From DATGUP01 sp035301265 (GTDB lineage: Bacteria > Bacillota > Bacilli > Bacillales > Amphibacillaceae), in assembly GCA_035301265.1 (NCBI GenBank), contig DATGUP010000001.1, forward strand, positions 1 through 64,000: a DNA stretch of 64,000 nt, given 5' to 3'. Position 1 is the first letter of the stretch. Each line of letters begins with the position of its first letter. Below, in pieces: positions 24,981 to 34,964 of the stretch. A model generated the notes under the pieces. It was given only the letters and a program-made list of their open reading frames with translations. It did not search any database and was not told the DNA's origin. Position numbers and translations under genes: made by a program.

Positions 24981-26323
24981 ACATAAGTCTCCTCCTCTTC
25001 GGGAGTAAATAACGATTCAGGAAGATCATTGGCAAAGATATTTAATCGGTCTAAACATTTGGGAACATATCCTGTTGGTGTGAAATAACCTTCTATTTCC
25101 CCTTTGTGTGTCATGCGCATACGTTTAAACGTAAAAATTTCTTTTATTTGATACGTTCCATTCTCGTTTTGCACGACTTCTGAAATGGCGGTGATTTTTC
25201 TAGTACCATCTGTCAGCCGTGCAACTTGGATAATAATATCAAGTGCTCCGACAATGTATTCGCGGATAATTCGCGCCGGCAATTCCAACCCGGCCATTAC
25301 CACCATGGCCTCCACCCGCCTAAGAGCGTCGGCTGTTGAATTAGCGTGCACTGTCGTAATCGAGCCTTCATGCCCTGTGTTCATGGCCTGTAACATATCA
25401 AAAGCTTCTCCCCCACGAACCTCACCGACGATAATTCTATCCGGACGCATTCTCAACGCATTTCGAACGAGCTGCCGGATTGTTATTTCGCCTTGCCCTT
25501 CTACGTTTTCGGTTCTTGCTTCCATACCAATGACATTGGGGCGGTCTAGTTTCAGTTCGGCAGAATCCTCAATCGTTATGACTCGTTCACCATAGGGTAT
25601 ATCCGCAGCGAGCACATTAAGCAATGTTGTTTTTCCGGAGCCAGTCCCACCGGAAATTAACGTATTTAATTTTGCTTTCGTCACGGCTTGTAAAAATGCC
25701 GCCATTTTGTCATTTAATGTGTTAAATTGCAGCATATCATCCATCTGAAAAGGGTCTTTGCGAAACTTACGAATGGATACGAGTGTGCCGTTCAAACTGA
25801 TCGGCGGAATAACAGCATTCACGCGACTCCCATCAGGCAGCCTCGCATCAACCATTGGTGAGCTTTCATCGATTCTTCGGCCAATCGGTGCTACAATCCG
25901 GTCTACGACATGCCTGACATGATCATCATCGCGGAAAGTCACATGGCTTAATTCCAGTTTCCCGAAGCGCTCGATATACACTTCATTATAACCATTGATT
26001 AAAATTTCTGTTATCGACTCATCGGCAATGAGGGGTTCCAGCGGCCCGAAACCGACAGATTCATCCAGAATCCGGCTGATCAGCCAGTCTTTGTCTTGTC
26101 TTTGAATAATCACTTTTTCCTCTGACATGAATTGCGAGACTAATTGTTCAATTTTTAATCTCATCTCACCTTGACTTAAACTTGTCAAAGCCTCTAGATT
26201 CGTATCATGCAACAGACGATTTTTGTAATGCTCTATCAAATCTTCGATATATTGACTACGTTCGTGATTCACGGGTTTAGTCTTTTCCGTTTGGTTCGTA
26301 CGTCGAGCAAACAACGACACCAT
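24977..26323 (-). CDS. tadA: pilus-assembly ATPase TadA/CpaF
   Basis: Secretion ATPase that powers Flp pilus extension (and retraction in some systems). The 448-residue product has the N-terminal domain (residues 1-170), Walker A ISGGTGSGKTTLL near 229-241, the Asp box ITIEDSAELKLDRPNVIGME, Walker B RIIVGEVRGGEAFDML and the His box GHEGSITTVHANS. This is the CpaF/VirB11 subclass rather than PilB or ComGA. Confidence 0.93.
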   Translation of the reverse strand: MVSLFARRTNQTEKTKPVNHERSQYIEDLIEHYKNRLLHDTNLEALTSLSQGEMRLKIEQLVSQFMSEEKVIIQRQDKDWLISRILDESVGFGPLEPLIADESITEILINGYNEVYIERFGKLELSHVTFRDDDHVRHVVDRIVAPIGRRIDESSPMVDARLPDGSRVNAVIPPISLNGTLVSIRKFRKDPFQMDDMLQFNTLNDKMAAFLQAVTKAKLNTLISGGTGSGKTTLLNVLAADIPYGERVITIEDSAELKLDRPNVIGMEARTENVEGQGEITIRQLVRNALRMRPDRIIVGEVRGGEAFDMLQAMNTGHEGSITTVHANSTADALRRVEAMVVMAGLELPARIIREYIVGALDIIIQVARLTDGTRKITAISEVVQNENGTYQIKEIFTFKRMRMTHKGEIEGYFTPTGYVPKCLDRLNIFANDLPESLFTPEEEETYV

Positions 26324-26335
26324 AAACCACTCCCC

Positions 26336-27490
26336 TTAACTTAAAACAGTCTTTGCAAATTTACGGATATCCTTTGAAAACGGAATGAGCTTTTCTTTTT
26401 GTGCTTTTCTGACTGGGTTCCCTTCGTTAATAAAAGATTGCAATCTTCTGTGATCCCTTCTGATACTCGCTGAAATCGAATAACGCACAAGGTCTTTAAT
26501 ATCCTTTTCTGTCAGTTCCATTTCTTTTGATACATTATTAAGGATGATTTCCATACTTGACTTTAAATCTATCCCCAATCTCTCACTTAATTCTTCAAAA
26601 TGTTTTAAAACTTTAAGTGACGGGGTATCAGGCTGTAAAACATAGTAAAGCTTATCCGCCTCTTCAATTGCTGTTACAGTATTCTCGTCTATAAAAGATG
26701 GTAAATCGACAATGCAAAAATCAAACGAGCGTCTGCAAGCACGCAATAGACGGCTTACAAAATCCCCATCTATAATTTCGATTGCACTTGCATCCGCAGG
26801 GCTAACCAATACTTCTAATTGCGAATGTTGTTCGGTTTGCGAGACGTTTCTGATGTGGTTTTCATTTAATTCATGAATGACTGGTTGAAGATCAATAAGA
26901 GAGCGATTGGTTTCAAGAGTCATTAATGTTTCTATGCCGCCAAACTGAACATTTAAATCAACTAAAATCACTTCTGCCGCTGATTCAAGTTTTATCGTTT
27001 GAGCAAATGTGGAGGCAATAACCGTTTTGCCTGTACCGCCTTTACTACTGTAAAATGCTTTAATTTGGCCTCTTCCTTGTCCAAACACAACTCTTTTATC
27101 ATGATTAGCGTCCATTCTGAGTTTATAATTTTTTTGCATCGTCGGAAAACGGCTAATAAATAAACTTAATTCATCGGGGATTATAAAAAACTCTTCAGCC
27201 CCTGCTCGCATAGTACTCCGCAATAAGCCAATATCCGATTGTGTCGTTAAGTAAATAACATATGTAGATGAATGAACCGATTTAACGTATTGCACCTGTT
27301 CTACGATGTAATCGCTTTTCGACTGGACAAAAATCACAAAATCTCTTGTTTGGCGATTAACTTCACGGGACACATCATCCGATCCGATTACCGTGACGTC
27401 ATTTTCTTCCCGATCAACGGCATTAAGGACTTGATTGGTAATGGACTCTTCTTCATTGACTATTAAAATATCTAACCGTTCGTTCATCAT
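26336..27490 (-). CDS. tadZ: Tad localisation protein TadZ/CpaE (receiver-like domain plus ParA-type ATPase)
   Basis: Peripheral membrane ATPase that positions Tad pilus machinery. The 384-residue product has an atypical response-receiver domain (residues 1-125) and a MinD/ParA-like domain with the deviant Walker A YSSKGGTGKTVIA (about 145-157), VDLNVQFGG and the CIVDLPSFID motif. Two adjacent ATGs (27490, 27487) follow GAGGAG; the second is better spaced, so the protein may be one residue shorter. Confidence 0.87.
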   Translation of the reverse strand: MMNERLDILIVNEEESITNQVLNAVDREENDVTVIGSDDVSREVNRQTRDFVIFVQSKSDYIVEQVQYVKSVHSSTYVIYLTTQSDIGLLRSTMRAGAEEFFIIPDELSLFISRFPTMQKNYKLRMDANHDKRVVFGQGRGQIKAFYSSKGGTGKTVIASTFAQTIKLESAAEVILVDLNVQFGGIETLMTLETNRSLIDLQPVIHELNENHIRNVSQTEQHSQLEVLVSPADASAIEIIDGDFVSRLLRACRRSFDFCIVDLPSFIDENTVTAIEEADKLYYVLQPDTPSLKVLKHFEELSERLGIDLKSSMEIILNNVSKEMELTEKDIKDLVRYSISASIRRDHRRLQSFINEGNPVRKAQKEKLIPFSKDIRKFAKTVLS

Positions 27491-27534
27491 GTCTCTCCTC
27501 GGTTTCTTTCTTCAATATAAGGGAATCTTTATAC

Positions 27535-28224
27535 TTATTCTTTTTCTTTCCCTTCCCCTGCTTCGACTGGCTCTTCTCCCTCGGATTCTTCGTCTATTGA
27601 CGTTTCCTCATTTACTGCTGGATTTGCTTTACCAACATTTGCTTTCAGTATTCGAATATACTCAGCGTAATGGAGTTGATGTATTAATCTTTCAGCATTT
27701 TCTCGCGATAATTCTACCGCAATTCCTGCAAAATTTTCTTCTGTACCCTGTGCATAAACTACTGGGACATCCGTTAAAAAAGTTTGTGTCTCCTCATCTG
27801 AAGAAACGATGATGTCCACACGATCTAATGCCTCAATCACTTGGTCAAATTGAACATTCTCCTTTTGGTGAATCGACACTAATCTATGATTCTCGTTCCG
27901 CAAATTGGAAACAGGTTTAATCATATTTTCAGTTATAATGTCCCCTTCGCTTAACGGGACAACGGAAACGCGGTTTTCCACTTTCGAGAGATCGGTTATA
28001 TGGGATTCAGTGACAAACTTGTTTGGAATTTCCATGACCGTTAACTGGCTTTTCTTTAGAGGAGTTCTTGAAGGAATTTCACTTTTGGCGACATAGATTG
28101 CTGTCATCCCTCCTAATTCTGCGTTTAATGCCTTTACTTTTTCATATACTAAATAACCTACGACCAATGCTAATACGAATGCTAATATGAAAAATATTCC
28201 CGCTCTTTTCTTCGACTCGATCAT
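27535..28224 (-). CDS. cpaB: Flp pilus assembly protein CpaB/RcpC
   Basis: First gene of the Tad operon. The 229-residue product has one N-terminal membrane helix (about 8-26), an SAF/CpaB domain (TAIYVAKSEIPSRTPLKKSQL and VPLSEGDIITENMI) and an acidic C-terminal tail rich in Glu. In Gram-negative systems RcpC/CpaB works with the outer-membrane secretin. There is no secretin here, as expected for a monoderm cell, so it probably acts at the cell wall. Confidence 0.85.
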   Translation of the reverse strand: MIESKKRAGIFFILAFVLALVVGYLVYEKVKALNAELGGMTAIYVAKSEIPSRTPLKKSQLTVMEIPNKFVTESHITDLSKVENRVSVVPLSEGDIITENMIKPVSNLRNENHRLVSIHQKENVQFDQVIEALDRVDIIVSSDEETQTFLTDVPVVYAQGTEENFAGIAVELSRENAERLIHQLHYAEYIRILKANVGKANPAVNEETSIDEESEGEEPVEAGEGKEKE

Positions 28225-28280
28225 GTCTGTCTATCCATCCTCTTCAAAATTCACAAATTGTTCAAAATCGATTTTTAATT

Positions 28281-28309
28281 AGTATCTAAAAACCTTATAA
28301 TCTTGTCAA
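28281..28309 (-). promoter_or_regulatory. probable promoter of the Tad operon
   Basis: Minus-strand TTGACA (28304-28309) and GATACT (28281-28286) with a 17-base spacer, about 50 bases upstream of cpaB. The rest of the 28225-28540 gap is AT-rich and shows no gene. Confidence 0.55.
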
Positions 28310-28539
28310 ATCGATATTCTTAGTTCTAAGTAACTACAAAAAATATATTACATTGACATCTTCACCTTATTTTCTTTCATCTAGGATTAAAATCATTAAA
28401 TATATGGAAAAATATGGTGGATACATAGGTAAAATCATCTGCCAATTAATAAAAATAATACTTATGAATGATATTTATTTTTTAGATCCGTTTTGTTTTT
28501 ATTTTCTAAAAAGAGCACATTAGGCTGTTTAAAAAGTGC

Positions 28540-28573
28540 AAAAAAATAACAGGCGAAGTGTTTTTCGCCTGCA
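28540..28573 (-). terminator. terminator of the acyl-CoA synthetase gene
   Basis: On the minus strand CAGGCGAA (28564-28571) and TTCGCCTG (28550-28557) pair and are followed by TTATTTTTTTG. Confidence 0.85.
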
Positions 28574-28585
28574 GAGTATGGACAG

Positions 28586-30169
28586 CTATTTCGCTTTTTC
28601 CATCTGTCTTAATTCGACACGTCTAATTTTGCCTGAAGCCGTTTTTGGCAATTCATCAATAAATTCAATCGCGCGCGGATATTTATAAGGAGCGGTTAAC
28701 TTTTTGACGTGTTCTTGCAGTTCCTTGACTAAATCATCCCGATGATGTCCGGTTTTGGAGTCTTTTAATACAACAAATGCTTTTACGATATTCCCACGCA
28801 CTTCATCAGGACTTGCGACAACGGCGCATTCTTTAACGGAGGGATGCTTGACTAATGCGTCTTCTACTTCAAACGGTCCAATTCTATAGCCTGAACTTAT
28901 AATGATGTCGTCGCTACGACCTTCGAACCAAAAATAACCGTCCTCATCCACTGAAGCCTGATCCCCGGTAATATAATAATCCCCGCGCCGGGACATTTGC
29001 GTACGTTGGGGATCTTTATAATATTCGCGAAACAAGGCTGGACTGTCCAATTTGACGGCGATATCACCAATCTCACCAGGTGGCACGGGATGGCCATCTT
29101 TATCAATAACAGCGACATCATTACCAGGGGTTGGTTTTCCCATCGAACCGGGTTTGAGTTCCATGTCTTTTGTCACACCGAGCAGAAGCGTATTTTCCGT
29201 TTGTCCATAGCCATCACGCACAGTGATGCCAAAATGTTTCTGAAAGATGTTCATCACTTCGACGTTAAGCGGTTCACCTGCTGACACGGCACTATGCAGC
29301 GCTGGAAATTCGTAATCTGCTAAATTGTCAACCTTGGCCATCATTCGATATTCCGTCGGAGTGCAACAGAGCACGTTAATCCTTTGCTCTTGTAAAAGCC
29401 GCAAATACGTTTCTGGAGAAAATTTACCATGATAAACAAACCCGGTCGTCCCGGTTCCCAAAACCGCCAAAAACGGACTCCAAATCCATTTTTGCCAACC
29501 CGGTCCTGCCGTAGCCCACACGTAGTCACCATCTTCAATGCACAACCAATTCCTTGAGGCAGCATGCAAATGGGCAAAACCCCAGCCATGAGTATGTACA
29601 ACACCTTTCGGATTGCCGGTTGTGCCCGATGTATACGATATGAAGGCCATATCGTCTCTGGATGTTTGCGCCATGGCCAGTGTGTCAGATGCCTGTTCTT
29701 TCAGCCGATCTAAAAAAAGCCATTCGTCAACAGGTTTGCCAATCACAAAGCGCTTGAGTTCATCGTATTCGTTAAGTCCTGTAAATTGATCGACAAACGG
29801 ATAGTAACTGACGACTGCTTTAACTTCTCCATGACTGACACGGTATTGCAAATCTTTCGTTTTTAACATTTCCGAGCTCGGTATGACAACCATACCAGTT
29901 TTCAATGCTGCCAGATATACTTCGTACGTTTCAATCAACCGCGGTACCATCACTAAAATTTTATCCCCGCGTTTTAACCCTTGTTCTATGAAAGCGTTAC
30001 CAATTTTGTTGGCATTGTTCAGTAAATTTCGGTAGGTTATTTTTCGCATATCGCCTGTCTCGTTCATCCAAATCAATGCTTTCTTATCCGGATCAGCAGC
30101 ATGCTTTTCCACTTCCATGGCGATATTATAGTTGTCTGGTGCAAGTAAATCCTCCTTTTTCAATCTCAT
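28586..30169 (-). CDS. mbcS: acyl-CoA synthetase, MbcS/YtcI type
   Basis: AMP-forming ligase that activates short or branched carboxylic acids, by analogy with B. megaterium and B. subtilis MbcS (2-methylbutyrate, isovalerate and similar). The 527-residue product has the P-loop SYTSGTTGNPKG near 185-196, the A5 motif DGYGQTENT, A7 YYITGDQA and GRSDDIIISSGYRIGPFEVE, and the A10 catalytic lysine in PKTASGKIRR. Substrate is inferred. GGGAGGGG directly precedes the ATG at 30169; a TTG two codons later is better spaced and could be the real start. It is a single-gene transcript with its own terminator. Confidence 0.8.
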   Translation of the reverse strand: MRLKKEDLLAPDNYNIAMEVEKHAADPDKKALIWMNETGDMRKITYRNLLNNANKIGNAFIEQGLKRGDKILVMVPRLIETYEVYLAALKTGMVVIPSSEMLKTKDLQYRVSHGEVKAVVSYYPFVDQFTGLNEYDELKRFVIGKPVDEWLFLDRLKEQASDTLAMAQTSRDDMAFISYTSGTTGNPKGVVHTHGWGFAHLHAASRNWLCIEDGDYVWATAGPGWQKWIWSPFLAVLGTGTTGFVYHGKFSPETYLRLLQEQRINVLCCTPTEYRMMAKVDNLADYEFPALHSAVSAGEPLNVEVMNIFQKHFGITVRDGYGQTENTLLLGVTKDMELKPGSMGKPTPGNDVAVIDKDGHPVPPGEIGDIAVKLDSPALFREYYKDPQRTQMSRRGDYYITGDQASVDEDGYFWFEGRSDDIIISSGYRIGPFEVEDALVKHPSVKECAVVASPDEVRGNIVKAFVVLKDSKTGHHRDDLVKELQEHVKKLTAPYKYPRAIEFIDELPKTASGKIRRVELRQMEKAK

Positions 30170-30307
30170 CCCCTCCCTTGTATTTGTATTAATCCTATTA
30201 TAGCAAAGGTTTAAAAAATTTTAAACGGTCTTTGAATACAGTTTGTCTGTTTATCCTATCGACATATTCCGATAAATTACAGGGAATTTCTTCCTCATTT
30301 TACATAA

Positions 30308-31363
30308 ACTGATTGTCAAATCACTATTTTAAGTAAAACGGGAAAACGAATTGAACTATCGATTAAATATTCGCCCATTATCATTAATGATAAGATTGTA
30401 GGTGTTTATGGTATTTTTAAAGATATCACGACCCAAATCCGAATGGTGGAAAAGTATATGGAAAGCGAACGTCGCTTTCGAATCATTGCTGAAAATTCTT
30501 CCGACTTGATCATGCTCATCAATAAACACGGATTAATCACCTATGTATCGCCATCTTGTCGAGAGATGCTCGGTTTTAAAGACACGAATTATATCGGCAA
30601 ACATTTTACTCATCATGTTCATCCTGATGATAAGGAAAAGATGAATACAGATTTTCAGAGTGCACTCCACAATCAACAAAATTGGCAAGCGGAATTCAGA
30701 CAATTACACCGTACAAATGGTTGGCTATGGTCAGAATTGCACGGAACACCAGTATTTGACGATAAGAATCGATTTATGCATATGGTCGTTTTGGCAAGGG
30801 ATATAACAATGCGCAAACAATACGAGGAAAAATTAGAACATATCGCTTTTTATGATTATTTAACAAAACTGCCAAACCGGCTTTTGTTTATGCGACGGTT
30901 GAATGAAATCATCGAAGGTAATGACGATAACGCAGATAAACTAGCCGTGATCATGATGGATATTGATCAATTCAAAAAGTATAACGATAACTTTGGGCAC
31001 GATGTTGGAGATGCTATCATCAAAGAATTTGCCAGACGCATCAAGCTGAACTTACGAAAAAATGCCTTGGCCGCCCGCTTAGGTGGTGATGAATTTGTTA
31101 TGGTTTTACCCATTGTATCGACAGAAGAAGCTGCGGCCATGGCTCAAAACATCCAGAAGACGATGCAGGGTGAGTGGCAGGTTGTAGAACATACGTTCAA
31201 TGTAACTACGAGCATGGGAATAGCGGTTGCTCCCGTCCAGAGCTCAACATCGCATACGATGCTTAAACATGCCGACCTCGCCCTCTACGAAGCAAAAGAA
31301 TCCGGACGAAACGTCTATAAAATTAAAGTAATGCCAGCGGAACCATCAACGACAAATAACTAA
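30308..31363 (+). pseudogene. 5'-truncated PAS-PAS-GGDEF gene
   Basis: Diguanylate-cyclase-type gene that has lost its beginning. From the ATG at 30443 the frame encodes a PAS domain with PAC motif (residues 7-120) and a GGDEF domain with RLGGDEF near residue 209, the full active-site loop. In the same frame, upstream of that ATG, 45 codons from 30308 read as the end of another PAS domain (for example GKRIELSIKYS and VGVYGIFKDIT) and begin directly after a stop codon. No ribosome site precedes the ATG at 30443. It might still be translated as a 306-residue cyclase, but it looks like a remnant of a longer multi-PAS protein. Confidence 0.65.
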
Positions 31364-31381
31364 ATGTATCAATACGCTGAG

Positions 31382-31413
31382 AAACGACCGGTGCATGATT
31401 ATACCGGTCGTTT
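31382..31413. terminator. hairpin between the GGDEF remnant and pdaA
   Basis: AAACGACCGGT and ACCGGTCGTTT form a perfect stem with a 10-base loop between convergent genes. The T-run is modest (ACCCTTTTC), so it may be a weak bidirectional terminator. Confidence 0.6.
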
Positions 31414-31434
31414 ACCCTTTTCAAAAACAAGTTC

Positions 31435-32229
31435 CTAGTCGAAACCGTACACTCCCTTAGGCAATTGATCCTTTAGAACGAGATCATCAAGGCTTTTAAA
31501 CCGATAACCTTGCTCTTGCAAGTCGTCGATCAATTTTTCTAGGGCCTCTGCGTTATCGGAGGAAACAGTATGCATGAGAATAATAGCGCCGGGATGGATT
31601 TGCTGCATAATTTGCTCATAAGCATATTCCCAACCTTTTTGGCCATCAGTATTCCAATCGATAAAAGCAAGCGACCAAAATATATGAATGTAGCCAAGCT
31701 CGTTGGCCCATTGCAATGTTTGTTCATTGAAAATGCCTTTGGGCGGACGTAAGTACTTTAGTTCCGTTTGCTCCGATACAGCAGCAACTTCTTTTTCCAA
31801 ATCTTCCAGTTCTGTCTGAATCGCTTCTTTCGTAATAATCGTAAAATCAGGGTGGTGATAGGAATGATTGCCAATGATATGGCCTTCATCCACCATTCGT
31901 TTAATCAAATCCGGCTCGCTTTTAACATAATGACCCGTCACGAAAAACGTCGCGGGGACATCCGCCTCTTTTAAAACATCTAATACATCGTCTGTATAAC
32001 CTTCTTCATAGCCATTATCAAATGTTAAATAAATATTTTTTTCGCCAGAAAAATCCGCATAGTAAGCACCGTATTTTTCCAACATGTCCTGATACTTTCC
32101 GATATCTGGTACCTCGTGGTCGTTATTTTTCTTATACCCCCATCCGTAGCCCCCGGCTGCTTCTACTAAAGATAAGTCTATCCATAAAGCAAGAAAGACG
32201 AGAATTGATAAACTAATCCACTTCCGCAT
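31435..32229 (-). CDS. pdaA: delta-lactam-biosynthetic polysaccharide deacetylase PdaA
   Basis: Removes the N-acetyl group from MurNAc after the peptide is cleaved, a step needed to make muramic delta-lactam in the spore cortex. The 264-residue product has a signal peptide (1-22). The NodB-type motifs are YLTFDNGYEEGYT (motif 1; the second Asp of the usual TFDDG is Asn, as in PdaA), the metal-binding GNHSYHH, and RPPKG. The downstream ILMHTVS completes the site. The ATG at 32229 follows GAGGG; the frame extends upstream without a ribosome site. Expression in the forespore is expected from the family. Confidence 0.9.
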   Translation of the reverse strand: MRKWISLSILVFLALWIDLSLVEAAGGYGWGYKKNNDHEVPDIGKYQDMLEKYGAYYADFSGEKNIYLTFDNGYEEGYTDDVLDVLKEADVPATFFVTGHYVKSEPDLIKRMVDEGHIIGNHSYHHPDFTIITKEAIQTELEDLEKEVAAVSEQTELKYLRPPKGIFNEQTLQWANELGYIHIFWSLAFIDWNTDGQKGWEYAYEQIMQQIHPGAIILMHTVSSDNAEALEKLIDDLQEQGYRFKSLDDLVLKDQLPKGVYGFD

Positions 32230-32316
32230 AATAATCCCTCGCTTCTTTCTTACTTTTTCCATGTTGTTTAATAATATGCTTAAACAATCAAGCAATCGAT
32301 CATATGAGCACACAAC

Positions 32317-33621
32317 CTATAAAATGATTGCTCCGAGCCAGCCAAACAAAAATAAGGGAATGTTAAAATGGAGAAACGTCGGAACACACGTATCCCATAT
32401 ATGGTGATGCTTTCCGTCAGCATTCAATCCGGATGTTGGTCCGAGTGTTGAATCTGAAGCCGGTGACCCCGCATCCCCAAGCGCACCGGCGGTTCCGATC
32501 AATATCGCTGTAGCTAGTGGTGAGAAACCTGCTGCCATACATATGGGTACATAAAGCGAAGCGATAATCGGAATCGTGCCGAATGATGAACCAATACCGA
32601 TAGTGATAACAAGGCCGACGAGTAGCAAAATAAAGGCGATGACCACTTTGTTATCACCGAGAATTCCTGAAGTTGCGGCGACGAGTGCCTCAACCGCCCC
32701 CGTTTCTTGTAAAATATTTCCAAATCCCGAAGCAACGAGCATAACAAAAGCAATACTTCCCATCATGCCAATCCCGTCATGTACGATTTTATCTCCTTGC
32801 TTAAATGGGACGGCGACAAAAAGAAACATCAAAGCGAGTCCGGTCAACGCTCCAGCAATTAAATTTCCGGTTATGATTTGAACAAGCAGAGCTGCGAATA
32901 TAGCAAAAATCGTCAAAATGTGTTGCCTATTCCACGTCATATCACGGACTTCAGTTACATCCATCACCTTATCGCCGCTAGTAACGGACACAACACGGTC
33001 ATGACGATACGTAATAAAGATGGCAACAAGAAGCCCGAAAATCATCCCAACACCGGGTATCAGCATCGCATAGGCAGCCTCCTTCATCGTCAACGCCACC
33101 CCATTTTCGGTCATCCCATCCACGATAGTTCTATGAAAAATAAGCCCAAAGCCAGCTGGAATCATAATATACGGCGCTTTCAGACCGAATGTAAGCGCAG
33201 TAGCCACGCTTCGACGGTCTAGACGCATATCATCAAACAGCTTTAGCAAAGGTGGAATGAATATTGGGATAAACGCGATATGCACCGGCACTACGTTTTG
33301 CGATAATGATGCCACACCGGCAATTGCCAGAACCATCATCGTTTTCTTTCCCGTCAACACGCGAGAGAGATGACGAACGAAAATAGAGGTCATCCCCGTA
33401 TAACGAATCGCAACAGCAAAAGCCCCGAGTAAAATATAACTTAAAGCTGTTTCAGCCTGGCCGCCCATCCCGCTGATAAGCATCTCAATCGACTCCACTA
33501 CAGATAACCCCGACATCAAACCAGCTGTAATTCCAGCTACGAGAATCGCAATGATAACGTTGACACGTATAAGACATAAAATCGTCATAACTAAAACCGA
33601 TACGACAACCACCCATTCCAT
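32317..33621 (-). CDS. NhaC-type Na+/H+ antiporter family protein (YuiF-like)
   Basis: Polytopic transporter of the NhaC/ion-transporter superfamily with about 11-12 membrane helices over 434 residues. The conserved region near the C-terminus, AGALGDAGSPASDSTLGPTSGLNADGKHHHIWDT, is typical of this group (several members are annotated as amino-acid or Na+/H+ antiporters). The ion and direction are inferred from family only. The ATG at 33621 is chosen over 33651 and 33642, because GGAGAGGGG lies 10 bases before it. Confidence 0.75.
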   Translation of the reverse strand: MEWVVVVSVLVMTILCLIRVNVIIAILVAGITAGLMSGLSVVESIEMLISGMGGQAETALSYILLGAFAVAIRYTGMTSIFVRHLSRVLTGKKTMMVLAIAGVASLSQNVVPVHIAFIPIFIPPLLKLFDDMRLDRRSVATALTFGLKAPYIMIPAGFGLIFHRTIVDGMTENGVALTMKEAAYAMLIPGVGMIFGLLVAIFITYRHDRVVSVTSGDKVMDVTEVRDMTWNRQHILTIFAIFAALLVQIITGNLIAGALTGLALMFLFVAVPFKQGDKIVHDGIGMMGSIAFVMLVASGFGNILQETGAVEALVAATSGILGDNKVVIAFILLLVGLVITIGIGSSFGTIPIIASLYVPICMAAGFSPLATAILIGTAGALGDAGSPASDSTLGPTSGLNADGKHHHIWDTCVPTFLHFNIPLFLFGWLGAIIL

Positions 33622-34531
33622 ATATTTGTTTCCCCTCTCCATTTTATCCAATTCACTTTAATACTTTATCATGATAAATTATTAAAGTGAATTTTGCAAC
33701 CTCGGCTTGAAATTTTTTCGGCAAACGGCATAAATATGAGAAATTAACGTGAAACCTTTACATTTACCACATCTTTTACTACAATAAAATTGAGAAATTT
33801 CCGACCCCTCAATGGAAACTTGGGGCTGTTAAAAAGGCAGTTAAATTTGCTGTTAATAATAAAAATCTTATACCCTCTAAAAAAATTAGGGGGTGGGTTG
33901 ATCAATATGGCGAAAAATGGTTAAAGCCCTTGATTATGTTGATACGGCTAGTAAAAGTGCATTTTTAGGAATCAGTTTTAAGACTAACAGTAATGCTAGT
34001 CCCGTGTTTGCTGAAGCTAGCAAGTGAATAACAGAATCAGAGTATATAAATTTATTATTTCTTGTTAAAAAAATCATACTATCGATCTTTTCATCGAGCA
34101 TAACATTATTTTTAGTCCATTCACTATTAAAATCAGTTATAAATAACTCCGGGTTCTTATTAATTTTTACTATAAATCTAATAAAACGGGGCTACATATA
34201 TTACACTCACCGTCATAAATTAAAACCTGCATGCTTAATCACTCCAATTAGTTTTTAGTAGAATCATAACCTAATCAGTATGAAATTACTTACTATTACA
34301 TTATGCACTCTGACTTTCTCCTTTTACTGAGTTCGATACCCTTCTTTTTGGCTTAAAGCCATTGACTATTAATTTTATATATTTCTTAAAATGAAAAATG
34401 TATTGGAACATTAATACTTCCATATACTTTATTAATATACATAATTACTCCCAATTGAAACATCATTAAAATAATAAATATCCCGTGTAAAGTCATTGAA
34501 ACTTTTCTCATAAGAAATTCGCCCCCCCATT
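33622..34531. other. gene-poor, AT-rich stretch
   Basis: About 900 bases after the antiporter start that hold no intact gene I can support. It contains a possible frameshifted small gene (33790-34027) and otherwise short, stop-rich AT sequence. Confidence 0.5.
33790..34027 (+). pseudogene. possible frameshifted small protein gene
   Basis: Two overlapping frames read as one protein-like sequence. Frame one gives KIRGWVDQYGEKWLK, ending near 33925. Frame two continues from about 33923 as ALDYVDTASKSAFLGI and stops at 34025-34027. Joining them needs one indel near the AAAGCCC at 33923-33929. No start codon with a ribosome site is visible, and I do not recognise the family. Confidence 0.3.
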
Positions 34532-34807
34532 TTATGCCTTATTTGTTCTTAAAATCATCATTGCTATTAGAAAGCCCGACAAAGGAATGATGGACCCTGC
34601 TATAAGAATAAAATTTAACTTATAATGACTAATCGCCGGGGCTAATATAAAGAAAAGAATCCCGCAAAACATTAAAATAAATCCTATTCTTTTTCGTAAT
34701 TGAAAACTAATTACTTTTGAATCTGAAACGTACATTTTAGTAAGAATCTTACCTAAATTGCCAGTAAAGTAATTTCCCAAAATCATAAACAATAACCCTA
34801 CGTACAT
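34532..34807 (-). CDS. hypothetical small membrane protein, 91 residues
   Basis: Unrecognised. Three hydrophobic helices are predicted (about 2-14, 40-58 and 65-86) with a basic loop between (QLRKRIG). No good ribosome site precedes the ATG at 34807; an ATG at residue 8 (34786) has a weak AGGG upstream. It lies in a decayed neighbourhood, so it could be a real orphan or a remnant. Confidence 0.4.
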   Translation of the reverse strand: MYVGLLFMILGNYFTGNLGKILTKMYVSDSKVISFQLRKRIGFILMFCGILFFILAPAISHYKLNFILIAGSIIPLSGFLIAMMILRTNKA

Positions 34808-34964
34808 GAAGAATACTGAAAATAATTATTTCGAATTAGCAAAGGTGTTAATATCAATATATTTGTGATTTAGCTGTGAATAATAGTAAGAACAAAATAC
34901 AATGGGATTGACTCTATTGCATAAAAACCGAAATCGTTTGCCACGTATTTTTTGCCCCTGCTGA

